From Anaeroplasmataceae bacterium (GTDB lineage Bacteria; Bacillota_I; Bacilli_A; Acholeplasmatales; Anaeroplasmataceae): a DNA stretch of 19,850 nt. The stretch spans positions 1 through 19,850 of the forward strand of contig JAHHSV010000025.1 of the NCBI GenBank assembly GCA_020025015.1. Direction: 5' to 3'. The notes under the pieces were generated by a model. The model saw only the letters and a program-made list of their open reading frames with translations, made no database searches and was not told the origin of the DNA. Positions within the stretch are counted from its first letter, which is position 1; the number at the start of each line of letters is the position of its first letter. The translations under genes were made by a program, and so were the position numbers. Shown one piece after another: positions 1 through 8,600 of the stretch.

Positions 1-147
1 ACACACCGATTATTTTATAGTCGTATAGGACACACCGAATAAAAAGGATTACCAAGAATGATTGCTGGGATTTTTTTAGCACTAGCAATTCACGAATATG
101 ACCGAATGAAAATGCTAAATATGACCGAATGAGTTGAAAAAAATAAA
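1..147. repeat. Cluster of short ACCGAAT-core direct repeats
   Basis: No credible gene is visible here. The core ACCGA(A)T occurs four times, starting at about 5, 34, 101 and 124. Two copies lie in a shared ACACACCGA context (1-9 and 30-38). The other two lie in a perfect 15-mer AATATGACCGAATGA (95-109 and 118-132). An imperfect hairpin, ATTGCT (61-66) with AGCAAT (84-89), lies between them. Arrays of short repeats like this are seen at transposase-binding ends of some insertion sequences, IS21 type among others. No transposase is present, so an element end is only an inference. Confidence 0.45.
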
Positions 148-210
148 ATGTTAGCATATAAAAGACCAGATGGTGTTTATCTGCTCCCACTTACCGCTCT
201 AAAATATTAA
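148..210 (+). pseudogene. Possible 3' remnant of an unidentified gene
   Basis: A 20-codon reading frame runs from ATG to TAA and encodes a peptide ending in GVYLLPLTALKY. It has no good ribosome site and is too short to assign. The peptide looks like ordinary protein sequence, and its codons are less AT-extreme than the flanks. It may be the tail of a gene truncated by rearrangement, or chance. Family unknown. Confidence 0.18.
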
Positions 211-235
211 TAAATAAATAACAAACACTAGCTTT

Positions 236-320
236 AGTGCGAAAATTATATGATTTGTCAAAACTTGCAGTGCGAAAATTATATGATTTGTTAAATTTTG
301 TAGTGCGAAAATTATATATG
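236..320. repeat. 33-bp tandem direct repeats, about 2.5 copies
   Basis: Units start at 236, 269 and 302, an exact 33-bp period. Each begins AGTGCGAAAATTATAT; the first two continue with GATTTGT and an AT-rich tail, and the third is cut short. They lie just upstream of the DUF4143 ATPase gene, whose -10-like TATAAT is at 348-353. An iteron-like protein-binding array or regulatory repeat is plausible. Nothing in the sequence shows the binding partner. Confidence 0.75.
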
Positions 321-375
321 ACTCTTTTTTTTTAATTAGTAAAGTTATATAATTTAACTGTAGGACGGTGATAAT

Positions 376-1713
376 ATGTTTAAAAGAAAGATTTATGATA
401 AGCTTTTAGATTGGAAAACCAATAAGAATGGAGAAACAGCATTATTAATCGAAGGTGCTAGACGTGTTGGTAAATCTACTGTTGCTCTAGAGTTTGCGAA
501 AAATGAATACAAAAGCTATATTTTAATAGATTTTTCTACTGCCAAAAATGAAATAATTAATTTGTTTAATGATATATCTGATTTAGATTTTTTCTTTTTA
601 CAATTAAAACTATTAACTAATACTACTTTATATGAAAGAGAATCACTAATAATTTTTGATGAAGTACAATTATGTCCTAAGGCAAGACAAGCTATAAAAA
701 GCTTAGTTAAGGATCACCGTTACGATTATATTGAGACTGGATCTTTAATTTCTATCAAGAAAAATGTTAAAGACATTTTGATTCCTAGTGAAGAAACTAA
801 AATAGCTATGCATCCTATGGATTATGATGAATTCTTATGGGCTATAGATGAGACTCATGGCCCAGAAATTTTAAGCGAGCTTTATAATGCAAAAAGACCT
901 ATTGGTAATGATGTTAATCGATCACTAATGCGTAAATTTAGATTATATATGTTGGTTGGTGGTATGCCTCAGGCCGTAGATGCTTATATTCGTAAAAAAG
1001 ATTTTAGAGCTGTAGATGATGTAAAAAGAGATATAATTTCTTTATATGAAGATGATTTCAAAAAAATAGATTCAACAGGCAGATTAGGTCTAATGTTTGA
1101 AGCTATTCCTAGTCAGCTTAATAAAAATAAGACATCCTTTCAAACTCAAGCTGTGATTGGTAGCTATCAGACAGGCGAGGATACATTACTTTCACTAATT
1201 GCTGAATTAGCAGATTCAAAGGTGGTTAATGTTTGTTACCATTCTAATGATCCTAATGTCGGCTTATCAGCCTATAAGGATTTGAAAAAATACAAAATAT
1301 ATATGGCGGATACAGGTTTATTTGTTACAATGCTATTTAAAGATAAGGACTTCACGGAAAACATAATTTATGAAAAGCTTTTGGCAGATAAATTACCTGC
1401 TAATTTAGGATATTTATATGAAAATGCTGTAGCTCAAATATTGGTGGCTAATGGGCATAAATTGTTTTATTATACATTTCGTAATGAAATTCAAAAGAGA
1501 AATTATGAGGTTGATTTCATTTTTTCTAGAAATAATAAAATTTGCCCAATTGAAGTTAAATCGGGAAATTATAAAATCCATACTTCAATAGATAAATTTT
1601 ACGAAAAATTTTCTGATAGAATTTGTAATCGATATATTATTCACACAAAAGATTACAGTAAAGATAAAGACATTATTTGTCTACCTATTTATTTGACTAA
1701 GTTTATACTTTAA
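376..1713 (+). CDS. AAA_14 / DUF4143 family ATP-binding protein
   Basis: This 445-residue protein is a P-loop ATPase of the AAA_14/DUF4143 family, which is widespread in gut bacteria and archaea and has no settled role. Walker A is GARRVGKST (residues 27-35) and Walker B is LIIFDE (91-96). The C-terminal domain carries a PD-(D/E)XK-nuclease-like signature: D380 in the EVDF stretch, then E393-V-K395. This makes a DNA-acting or restriction-like enzyme possible, but that is inference. The start ATG has a modest ribosome site, AGGACGGTG at 362-370, and a TATAAT at 348-353 without a convincing -35. The gene stands alone, preceded by 33-bp tandem repeats and followed by a 24-bp tandem duplication covering its stop codon. 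Codon use leans to AAA and AGA, unlike thrS. Length is normal for the family and no damage is seen. Confidence 0.88.
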   Translation: MFKRKIYDKLLDWKTNKNGETALLIEGARRVGKSTVALEFAKNEYKSYILIDFSTAKNEIINLFNDISDLDFFFLQLKLLTNTTLYERESLIIFDEVQLCPKARQAIKSLVKDHRYDYIETGSLISIKKNVKDILIPSEETKIAMHPMDYDEFLWAIDETHGPEILSELYNAKRPIGNDVNRSLMRKFRLYMLVGGMPQAVDAYIRKKDFRAVDDVKRDIISLYEDDFKKIDSTGRLGLMFEAIPSQLNKNKTSFQTQAVIGSYQTGEDTLLSLIAELADSKVVNVCYHSNDPNVGLSAYKDLKKYKIYMADTGLFVTMLFKDKDFTENIIYEKLLADKLPANLGYLYENAVAQILVANGHKLFYYTFRNEIQKRNYEVDFIFSRNNKICPIEVKSGNYKIHTSIDKFYEKFSDRICNRYIIHTKDYSKDKDIICLPIYLTKFIL

Positions 1714-1756
1714 AGAGTTTTTTAAAACAATATTTAAAGAGTTTTTTAAAACAATA
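1709..1756. repeat. Perfect 24-bp tandem duplication at the ATPase stop codon
   Basis: A 24-bp unit starting TTTAAAGAGTTTTTTAAAAC occurs twice without mismatch, at 1709-1732 and 1733-1756. The first copy includes the TAA of the DUF4143 gene. TTTAAA…TTTAAA within the unit gives weak dyad symmetry, but there is no clear terminator. It looks like a recent slippage or junction duplication. Confidence 0.85.
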
Positions 1757-1759
1757 TGC

Positions 1760-1787
1760 TTGACAAGTTTTAGAAAAAGTATAAAAT
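1760..1787 (+). promoter_or_regulatory. thrS promoter
   Basis: The -35 is TTGACA (1760-1765) and the -10 is TAAAAT (1782-1787), with a 16-bp spacer. It lies directly before the T-box leader, so transcription should begin near 1794. Confidence 0.75.
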
Positions 1788-1793
1788 TAAGAT

Positions 1794-2011
1794 GTCGTAA
1801 GAAGGACAAGATAATATAAGGAATTTTCTAGAGAGATAGCGGTTGGTGGAAGCTATTAAATAAATTATATTGTTACTCCCTTTGTAGATGATAGTTAAAT
1901 GCTATTATGTTGGCCGCATTAAGGCTTTCGAGGTGCTAGTAGATGTTATACTAGAACTAAGGTGGTACCGCGTGATTCACGTCCTTAATATTTTTTAAGG
2001 ACGTTTTTTTT
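1794..2011 (+). promoter_or_regulatory. T-box riboswitch, threonine-specific leader of thrS
   Basis: The conserved T-box sequence AAGGTGGTACCGCG is at 1959-1972, followed by the attenuator hairpin. Upstream, a Stem I apex is seen as ATAGC…GCTAT around a GGTTGGTG loop (about 1838-1858), and a Stem III CTAGT/ACTAG at 1936-1940/1950-1954. The likely specifier is ACT (Thr), at 1875-1877. It sits in an unpaired stretch between a helix formed by ATAATATAA/TTATATTGT and a lower ACAAG/CTTTGT helix. By the known mechanism, uncharged tRNA-Thr binds the specifier and the T-box bulge, which favours the antiterminator and lets thrS be transcribed. The identity of the element is secure; the specifier assignment rests on hand folding. 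Confidence 0.93.
1979..2011 (+). terminator. Attenuator terminator of the thrS T-box
   Basis: The stem is ACGTCCTTAA (1979-1988) with TTAAGGACGT (1995-2004), a 6-nt loop, then a run of T to 2011. It is mutually exclusive with the T-box antiterminator just upstream. Confidence 0.92.
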
Positions 2012-2032
2012 ATTTAAAAGGAGGAAAAGAAT

Positions 2033-3931
2033 ATGTTAAAGATTACTTTAAATGATGGCTCTATTAAAGAGACAGAAGAGGGAAAATTAATTATTGATTT
2101 TGTTAAAGAATTATCATCTTCTTTAGCTAAAAAGGCTGTAGTTGTTAAAATTGATGATAAGCTAACAGATTTACGTGATAAGCTAACTAAGGATTGCAAG
2201 CTAGTTGTTTTAACTGAAGAGGATAAGGAGGCATTAGACGTTTTAAATCATAGTACTGCTCACCTGCTTGCTCATGCAATTCATAGAATGTATCCTGAGG
2301 CTTGCTTTGGTGTAGGTCCTACTATTGAAGAGGGCTTCTATTATGATATGGCCTTAAATAATCCTATTACAGTTGCTGATCTACCAAAGATTGAAGCAGA
2401 AATGAAGAAGATTGTTAAGGAAAATATCTTAATTGAGCATTCAGTAGTAAGCCGTGAGGAAGCTTTAGAAATTTTTAAGAATGATAAATATAAGTGTGAG
2501 TTAATTAAGGAAATGGAAGGCGACATTAATATTTACCGTCAAGGCGATTATACTGATGTTTGCCGTGGACCTCATGTTATTTCAACAGCTAAATTAAAGC
2601 ATTTCAAGCTATTAAATGTTGCAGGTGCTTATTGGCGTGGTGATTCTAACAATGAAATGCTAACTCGTATCTATGGTATTGCTTTCTTTAGCCAAGAGGA
2701 ATTAGAAAACTACCTAAAGCTAGTTGAAGAGCGTAAGGCGCGTGATCATCGTAAGCTAGGTAAGGAATTAGACCTATTTATGATGTCTGATTATGGTCCA
2801 GGCTTCCCATTCTGGTTACCAAAGGGAATGCTACTTAAGAATGCATTAATTGATTTCTGGACTAAGATTCATATTAAGGCTGGCTACCAATTCATTCAAA
2901 CTCCTATTATGCTAAACCGTGAGTTATGGGAAACATCAGGTCACTGGTTTAACTATAAGGAAAATATGTATACTTCAACAATTGATGATAAGGAATTTGC
3001 GATTAAGCCTATGAACTGCCCAGGTGGTATGCTAGTTTATAAGAATCAAATTCATTCATACCGTGATTTCCCATTACGTTTAGGTGAATTAGGCTTAGTA
3101 CACCGTCATGAGGCTAGTGGTGCTTTAAATGGTTTATTTAGAGTTAGAACATTTACTCAGGATGATGCTCATATCTTTATGACTGAAGATCAAATCAGTG
3201 ATGAAATCGCAAGCACAATTATGCTATTTAAGAAGGTATATGAGGTATTCAATTTACCATTCCATATTGAATTATCTACAAGACCTGAAAAGAAATATAT
3301 TGGTGACATTGCAATTTGGGATAAGTCAGAAAAGGCCTTAGCTGATGCATGTAAGAAGGCAGGCTTTGATTATAAGATTAACCCAGGTGATGGTGCATTC
3401 TATGGTCCTAAGCTAGACTTCAAGCTACGTGATTCAATGAACCGTATTTGGCAATGTGGTACAATTCAATTAGATATGAATTTACCTGAGCGTTTTGATT
3501 TAACTTATGTTGCTGAGGATGGTACTAAGAAGCGTCCAGTTATGGCTCATAGAGCTTTATTTGGTTCATTAGAGCGTTTCATTGGTATTATTACTGAGCA
3601 TTATGCTGGTGCTTTCCCTACTTGGTTAAGTCCATATCAGGTAAGAATTATTCCAGTTAACGAAGGCTTACATAAGGAATACTGTGAAAAATTAAAGAAT
3701 TTATTCATGGATGAGGAATTCCGTGTTGAAACTGATTATCGTGATGAGAAGCTAGGCTATAAGATTCGTGAGTCTCAAACTAAGAAGCTACCTTATACCT
3801 TAGTAATTGGTGATAAAGAGGTTGAAAACAACACTGTAACTTATCGTAAGTATGGTCATCAAGAGCAGGTAACTGTAACAATTAATGAGTTCATTAAGAT
3901 GCTTCATGATGAAATCAAAAATTTAAAATAA
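2033..3931 (+). CDS. thrS: Threonyl-tRNA synthetase
   Basis: This 632-residue class II synthetase charges tRNA-Thr with threonine in the cytoplasm. Domain order is normal: TGS domain (about 1-61), editing domain with the HxxxH motif (H73, H77) and a CRGPH motif further on, catalytic core, and C-terminal anticodon-binding domain (about the last 105 residues). The three catalytic zinc ligands are in place: C329 (MNCPGG), H380 (DDAHIF) and H506 (MAHRALFGS), matching the E. coli ligands C334, H385 and H511 at a constant offset. The start ATG follows AAAGGAGG at 2017-2024. Expression is controlled by the upstream T-box, and a strong terminator closes a single-gene unit. Lysine codons favour AAG (8 AAG to 4 AAA in the last 90 codons). 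Full length, no defects. Confidence 0.99.
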   Translation: MLKITLNDGSIKETEEGKLIIDFVKELSSSLAKKAVVVKIDDKLTDLRDKLTKDCKLVVLTEEDKEALDVLNHSTAHLLAHAIHRMYPEACFGVGPTIEEGFYYDMALNNPITVADLPKIEAEMKKIVKENILIEHSVVSREEALEIFKNDKYKCELIKEMEGDINIYRQGDYTDVCRGPHVISTAKLKHFKLLNVAGAYWRGDSNNEMLTRIYGIAFFSQEELENYLKLVEERKARDHRKLGKELDLFMMSDYGPGFPFWLPKGMLLKNALIDFWTKIHIKAGYQFIQTPIMLNRELWETSGHWFNYKENMYTSTIDDKEFAIKPMNCPGGMLVYKNQIHSYRDFPLRLGELGLVHRHEASGALNGLFRVRTFTQDDAHIFMTEDQISDEIASTIMLFKKVYEVFNLPFHIELSTRPEKKYIGDIAIWDKSEKALADACKKAGFDYKINPGDGAFYGPKLDFKLRDSMNRIWQCGTIQLDMNLPERFDLTYVAEDGTKKRPVMAHRALFGSLERFIGIITEHYAGAFPTWLSPYQVRIIPVNEGLHKEYCEKLKNLFMDEEFRVETDYRDEKLGYKIRESQTKKLPYTLVIGDKEVENNTVTYRKYGHQEQVTVTINEFIKMLHDEIKNLK

Positions 3932-3937
3932 TAATTT

Positions 3938-3965
3938 AAGGGCCTTCGGGCCCTTTATTTTTTTA
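3938..3965 (+). terminator. thrS terminator
   Basis: The stem is AAGGGCC with GGCCCTT closed by a stable TTCG tetraloop, followed by a T-rich tract. It starts 6 bases after the stop codon. Confidence 0.95.
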
Positions 3966-3976
3966 AATTGGTAAAC

Positions 3977-4005
3977 TTGTGAGAAAATTAAAATTGTGCT
4001 AAAAT
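3977..4005 (+). promoter_or_regulatory. Promoter of the ABC-F gene
   Basis: TTGTGA (3977-3982), a 17-bp spacer and TAAAAT (4000-4005). It lies between the thrS terminator and the ABC-F start codon, so this gene is transcribed independently. Confidence 0.6.
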
Positions 4006-4038
4006 GCTTAAGGTTAGATTTAGATAGGAGAGATTTAT

Positions 4039-5577
4039 ATGGGTATTTTAGATGTTACTGGTTTAAAGTTTAAATATAAAGATGTTGAACTATATAAAGA
4101 AGCAGAATTCCATTTAGAGCCACGTGAGCATGTGGTTGTGGTTGGCGATAACGGTAGTGGAAAATCAACATTTATGAAAATAATTAGTAAAAATTTAATA
4201 CCTGATGCAGGTAAGGTTACCTGGCTACCTCATGTTTCGTACTCTTATTTAGATCAGCATTTAGAAATGACTAATGATAAGACTATTGAGGAATATTTAA
4301 CCGATGTATTTAGTGATTTATTTAAGAAGGAGCATGAGCAGCAAAGGCTTTATGAATCCTTAGCTACAGCTGATCCAAATGATTTTGATAAAATTATGAA
4401 TAAGGCTGAAAATATTACTAAATACTTAGAGGAAAATAATTTTTATGCGATAGCCTCAACGGTTGGTAATGTTGTCAATGGCTTGGGTATTGATTCATAT
4501 GGTATGGATACGATTATGAATACCTTAAGTGGTGGTCAAAGGGTGAAGGTTTATTTAGCTAAGCTCTTGCTACAGGAGCCTGATGTTTTATTAATGGATG
4601 AGCCTACTAACTTTTTAGATAGTGACCATATTATTTGGTTAAGTAAATATCTAAAGTCCTTTAATGGTGCTTTCATTGTTGTAAGCCATGATGAGGGCTT
4701 TATTAGAGAGATTGCTGATGTTGTATATAGCTTAAATAATGGCGTGTTTACGCGCTATAAGATGAATTATGATGCGTATTTAAAGGAACGTGGCATCCGT
4801 GAGGAAATGTATGAAAAGGCTTATTTGAATCAGCAAAAGAAGGTTAAAGAAATTCAAAGCTTTATTGATAAAAATATTGTTAGAGCGACGACTACTAAGC
4901 GTGCTCAATCACGTAGAAAGATGCTTGAAAAAATGACTCTATTAGAGAAGCCTAAAAATCATATTCCAATGAAGCTTCATTTCCCTTATAGTAAGCAAAC
5001 TGGTCAAGAGGTTTTAAAGCTTAAGGATTTAGTGGTTGGCTATGAAAATAAGGTAGTCTTAGGTCCTTTAAGCTATTTATTAGGTCAAAATAAGAAGATT
5101 GCTATTTTAGGTAGAAATGGTGTTGGTAAGACAACTATTTTAAAAACTATAACTAATGAAATTGCTAAGCTTGGTGGTGACTTCATTTGGAATCCTTCGG
5201 TTGATCTAAATATTTTTAGACAGGAAGAGGATAGCTTTAATGATGTAACTCCAGTTGAATATTTAAGATATTTCTATCACTTAAAAACTGATGGGGAATT
5301 AAGAAGTGTTTTAGCTAAGGTTGGTATTCAAAAGGATTTAGCAATTAAAAAGATAAGTGAGCTTTCTGGTGGCGAAAGAACCAAGGTTCGCTTAGCCTTA
5401 ATGACAATGAAGAAGAGTAATGTTTTAATACTAGATGAGCCAACTAATCATTTAGATCCTTTAACAAAGCTAGAATTATTTGATGCCTTAAATGAATTTC
5501 CAGGTGTTTTAATTTTAGTAAGCCATGAGAAGGACTTTTATGATGAGCTTGTTGATGATGAATTATATTTTGAATAG
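4039..5577 (+). CDS. ABC-F family ATPase (ribosome-acting, YbiT/YkpA-like)
   Basis: This 512-residue soluble protein has two ABC nucleotide-binding domains and no membrane segment, as in ABC-F translation factors that act at the ribosomal E site. Domain 1 has Walker A GDNGSGKST (36-44), signature LSGGQ (163-167) and Walker B ending DEPTN (187-191). Domain 2 has GRNGVGKTT (358-366), signature LSGGE (442-446) and DEPTN (466-470). Both catalytic glutamates are present. The inter-domain linker, around residues 240-320, is rich in Lys, Arg and Glu and is predicted helical, consistent with the P-site tRNA interaction motif. Length and organisation resemble the YbiT/YkpA group more than the longer Uup type, but the exact subfamily is not certain. 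A role in antibiotic resistance cannot be read from sequence. The start follows AGGAGAG at 4026-4032; the stop is TAG. It is monocistronic. Confidence 0.95.
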   Translation: MGILDVTGLKFKYKDVELYKEAEFHLEPREHVVVVGDNGSGKSTFMKIISKNLIPDAGKVTWLPHVSYSYLDQHLEMTNDKTIEEYLTDVFSDLFKKEHEQQRLYESLATADPNDFDKIMNKAENITKYLEENNFYAIASTVGNVVNGLGIDSYGMDTIMNTLSGGQRVKVYLAKLLLQEPDVLLMDEPTNFLDSDHIIWLSKYLKSFNGAFIVVSHDEGFIREIADVVYSLNNGVFTRYKMNYDAYLKERGIREEMYEKAYLNQQKKVKEIQSFIDKNIVRATTTKRAQSRRKMLEKMTLLEKPKNHIPMKLHFPYSKQTGQEVLKLKDLVVGYENKVVLGPLSYLLGQNKKIAILGRNGVGKTTILKTITNEIAKLGGDFIWNPSVDLNIFRQEEDSFNDVTPVEYLRYFYHLKTDGELRSVLAKVGIQKDLAIKKISELSGGERTKVRLALMTMKKSNVLILDEPTNHLDPLTKLELFDALNEFPGVLILVSHEKDFYDELVDDELYFE

Positions 5578-5585
5578 GTAAAGCT

Positions 5586-5613
5586 GGTAGATATTATATA
5601 TCTACCTTTTTTT
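5586..5613 (+). terminator. ABC-F gene terminator
   Basis: A 9-bp perfect stem, GGTAGATAT (5586-5594) with ATATCTACC (5598-5606), has a 3-nt loop and is followed by a run of seven T. Confidence 0.92.
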
Positions 5614-5630
5614 CATGATGTTAAACTAAT

Positions 5631-5659
5631 TTGACTTTTTTGACATTTAGCAATATAAT
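5631..5659 (+). promoter_or_regulatory. Promoter of the giant exported-protein gene
   Basis: TTGACT (5631-5636), a 17-bp spacer and a perfect TATAAT (5654-5659). The start point near 5666 lies downstream of the in-frame GTG at 5660, which rules out that GTG as a start. A second TTGACA at 5640-5645 is too close to the -10 to serve as its -35. Confidence 0.85.
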
Positions 5660-5698
5660 GTGGTTAAGTGTGATATGTGCACGGTTAGGAGAAAAAGG

Positions 5699-8600
5699 AT
5701 GAAAAAGAAATTATTATACTTAATTTTAATATTATCTGTAATCTTCTCAGCGGTCGGTGTGACTTCAGTTGTTAATAAGCGAACAGGAAATAAAGGCCCA
5801 GTTGAGGCTTTAGGATATACAACAACAGTAATGGATATGCCAAAGGAGGGAAGCCCAGAAGATTATAGCAGCTTAGATAACTTAGCTATTTTAGCTGGCG
5901 CTATGACTAAGGCTAATTTTACTGGTGTTACTAAAGGTGTAGTTAATGCGGATGTTGCGTTCATCAAATATAAGCAAAATGTTTATAATGTGAGAACAGT
6001 TATTGATAATAGAGCTTTCCAACAGGCTATTAGTACTAGTAGCATGAAAAGCGTTGGTATTCAAAAGTATTTTTATTTAGATGAAAATAAGGTTTTTACG
6101 CGTGATCCAAGTAAGCTAAATGGTGATAACACTATTTGGGAGGATGGCGAACCTACAGTTTACTCAAATAATCAATATAAGAATATATATGGCTGGTTTC
6201 CTAATACAATTTCTGCCTACATTTTATGTAAGGAAACTGTCGTAGAAATATCAGAGCTTAAGGTTGATGAAGCTGGTAATTATTATTTAGAGGTTAGCTT
6301 AGATCCTCATCAATCTGTAACTGATTATATGTATGAGGTTAAGGCTTATGCAGGAGCATCAGAATTTCCTTTATTTGATAGTGTTGATTTAAGGTTTACC
6401 TTTGATAAGAGCTGGACCTTAAAGGAAATTCAAACTAAAGAGGTCTATGATTTAAAGATTCCAGTAATAGGTTCTTTAAAGTGTACTGGTACTCTAACAG
6501 AAACATTTAGCTACGATGATTTAAATCTTAAGGATAAGGATTATTTTGAAAAATATAAGAATTTAGTTCCTGAAGATGGTGATGATTTACCAAATAAGGA
6601 ATTAAAGCCAATTGATTATTTAATGTATGGCTTTGGTGAATATATTAGTGGTAAGGTTGGTTACTTCAATTTAAGCTTAAAAATTAATAATAACCCAATC
6701 AATGGTATTTTTGCCTTTGATGTAGCTAATAATATTTATGCGTTTAGAAGTGATAGAATAAACTTTACCTATAGGGATGATTTAGTTTATTTAGACATTG
6801 ATGGCTTGAAGCTAAAGCTAAGCATTAATGAATTTAAGGATTTGGTTAATGTTAACACCTTAGCCTCTGATAAGCTAATTGATGTTGATGCGATTATGGA
6901 TGCCTTAAATGAGTCAGAGATAGTTAAAACAGATAATAACATTAAGATGACAGCAAAGCTTCCTATTATGGGTGAGATTTTACCTGTTGTTTTCCAATTT
7001 AAGGATCTAGGTAATGAAAAGATTCAGGTTGAAGGAATCAGTGTTGATTCAAGCCTAATGGGAATTTCCTTAAATGTTTTAGCTAAGCCTACAAATGATA
7101 AGATTAATTTAGATTTAAATGATAGTGAGTATCAATCAGTAAATAATTTAAATGGCTTAATAAAAAATATTATTGCTCTAGTTAATGGTAAGGCTATAAA
7201 TGTAGCCTTAAGCCTAGAACAAAATGGTATTAAGCTAAAAGCAGATGGAACAATTAGCTTTGTTGATAATTTAAAGGCTCACTTTAATATTTTAGCTAAT
7301 ATTAAGGGTAAGGAGCTTAACCTAAGGGTTGATTATTTAAATGATAAGCTTTATATTTACGTTTCTAATGTAATTTTAGAGGTAGATAAGCAAGACCTAG
7401 AAGGCTTAATTAATATAAGTAGTATTGGAGGCTTTGATTTAAATACTGTAATTGATATGGTATTTAATCTGCCAATTAAGGAAATATTTGAAAAGGTTAT
7501 AATAGCTCAGGATAAATTAGATTTGGTTTTAAATTTAGGTAGCATTAGTGAAAGCTTAGGTAAGCTAGATTTAATTATAGCTAGTGATGATAAGGGCATT
7601 CACTTAAATAGTAGCTTTATGAATTTAAAGGTTGATTTAAGTAAGGGTGAGGCTGTATCAGCTGAAGCTCCTACAAAGCCAACATTTAGCTTAAAGGCTT
7701 TAATGGATTATTATCCAGCTATTAGTGATTTATTAAAGGATGGCCTATTAAATATTAACCTAAATGGTAGCTTTAATTATCAAAGCTTAGTTGGTAGCTT
7801 AAATGGTAGCTTAATGCTAGATATTAATACCTTAAAGGCTAGTGGTAAATTTAAGCTTAATATTTTAAATAGTAGCTTAGACTTAGATTTAATTCTTGTT
7901 GATAATGCAATTTATGTAAAGGCTGGTAATAATTTTACCTTAGAATATAAATTAGGCGAAAATAAGTCTAACAAGGCTTTAAATCTTAATAATATTTTAG
8001 AAGGTCTTGAGGAAAAGGATGGAAGAATAGCTGCTAAAATTAATCTAAATGGCATAATTTTAGAGGTGTTCTTAAGCAAAACAGAAAATGGTTTAGGATT
8101 AGAATTAGGTAGCTTAGACCTAAAGGGCTTTGTTATAAAGAATGCTAATTTAGCTATAACTAAGGGTGAAGGCTTTACAGTAGCTAAGCCTGAAAAGGTT
8201 GATTTAAATAATGAAGGTATTACTAACTTAGCTAATATCATTAATAAGGTAACTCCTTTATTTAAGAGTAATATTAATGTTCGTGGAAGCTTTAAGGGTA
8301 TTAGCTTTAATCTAGTAGTAGACAAGAATTTTAATCTTGAGCTAAGATTGGTGATATCAGGTGAAGAGGTAGTAGTAAATTATTACTATAATCCTACTGA
8401 TTTAATGCAGGGTAATTTATATATTAGCTATGGTAATCTAAAATTAAAGGGTACCTTAGGGGAAGCTATAAATTTAATTAAGAGCCTATTAGCTGAATTA
8501 CAGGTAACGATGCCTGAATTAAATATTGATTTAAATAATTTAATTAGTGAATTAAAGGTTGATGCTAATAAGCTAAGCCTAAAGGTATTAGGATATGGTT

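Noticed and set aside
236..320. CRISPR array
   Set aside because: There are only about 2.5 head-to-tail copies with no distinct spacers and no cas genes nearby.
2014..2526. Minus-strand frames over the start of thrS
   Set aside because: They are antisense to a certain gene, short, and lack start signals.
5660..5698. Upstream GTG start for the giant protein
   Set aside because: It lies at or before the predicted transcription start and would place 13 hydrophilic residues in front of a normal signal sequence with its own ribosome site.
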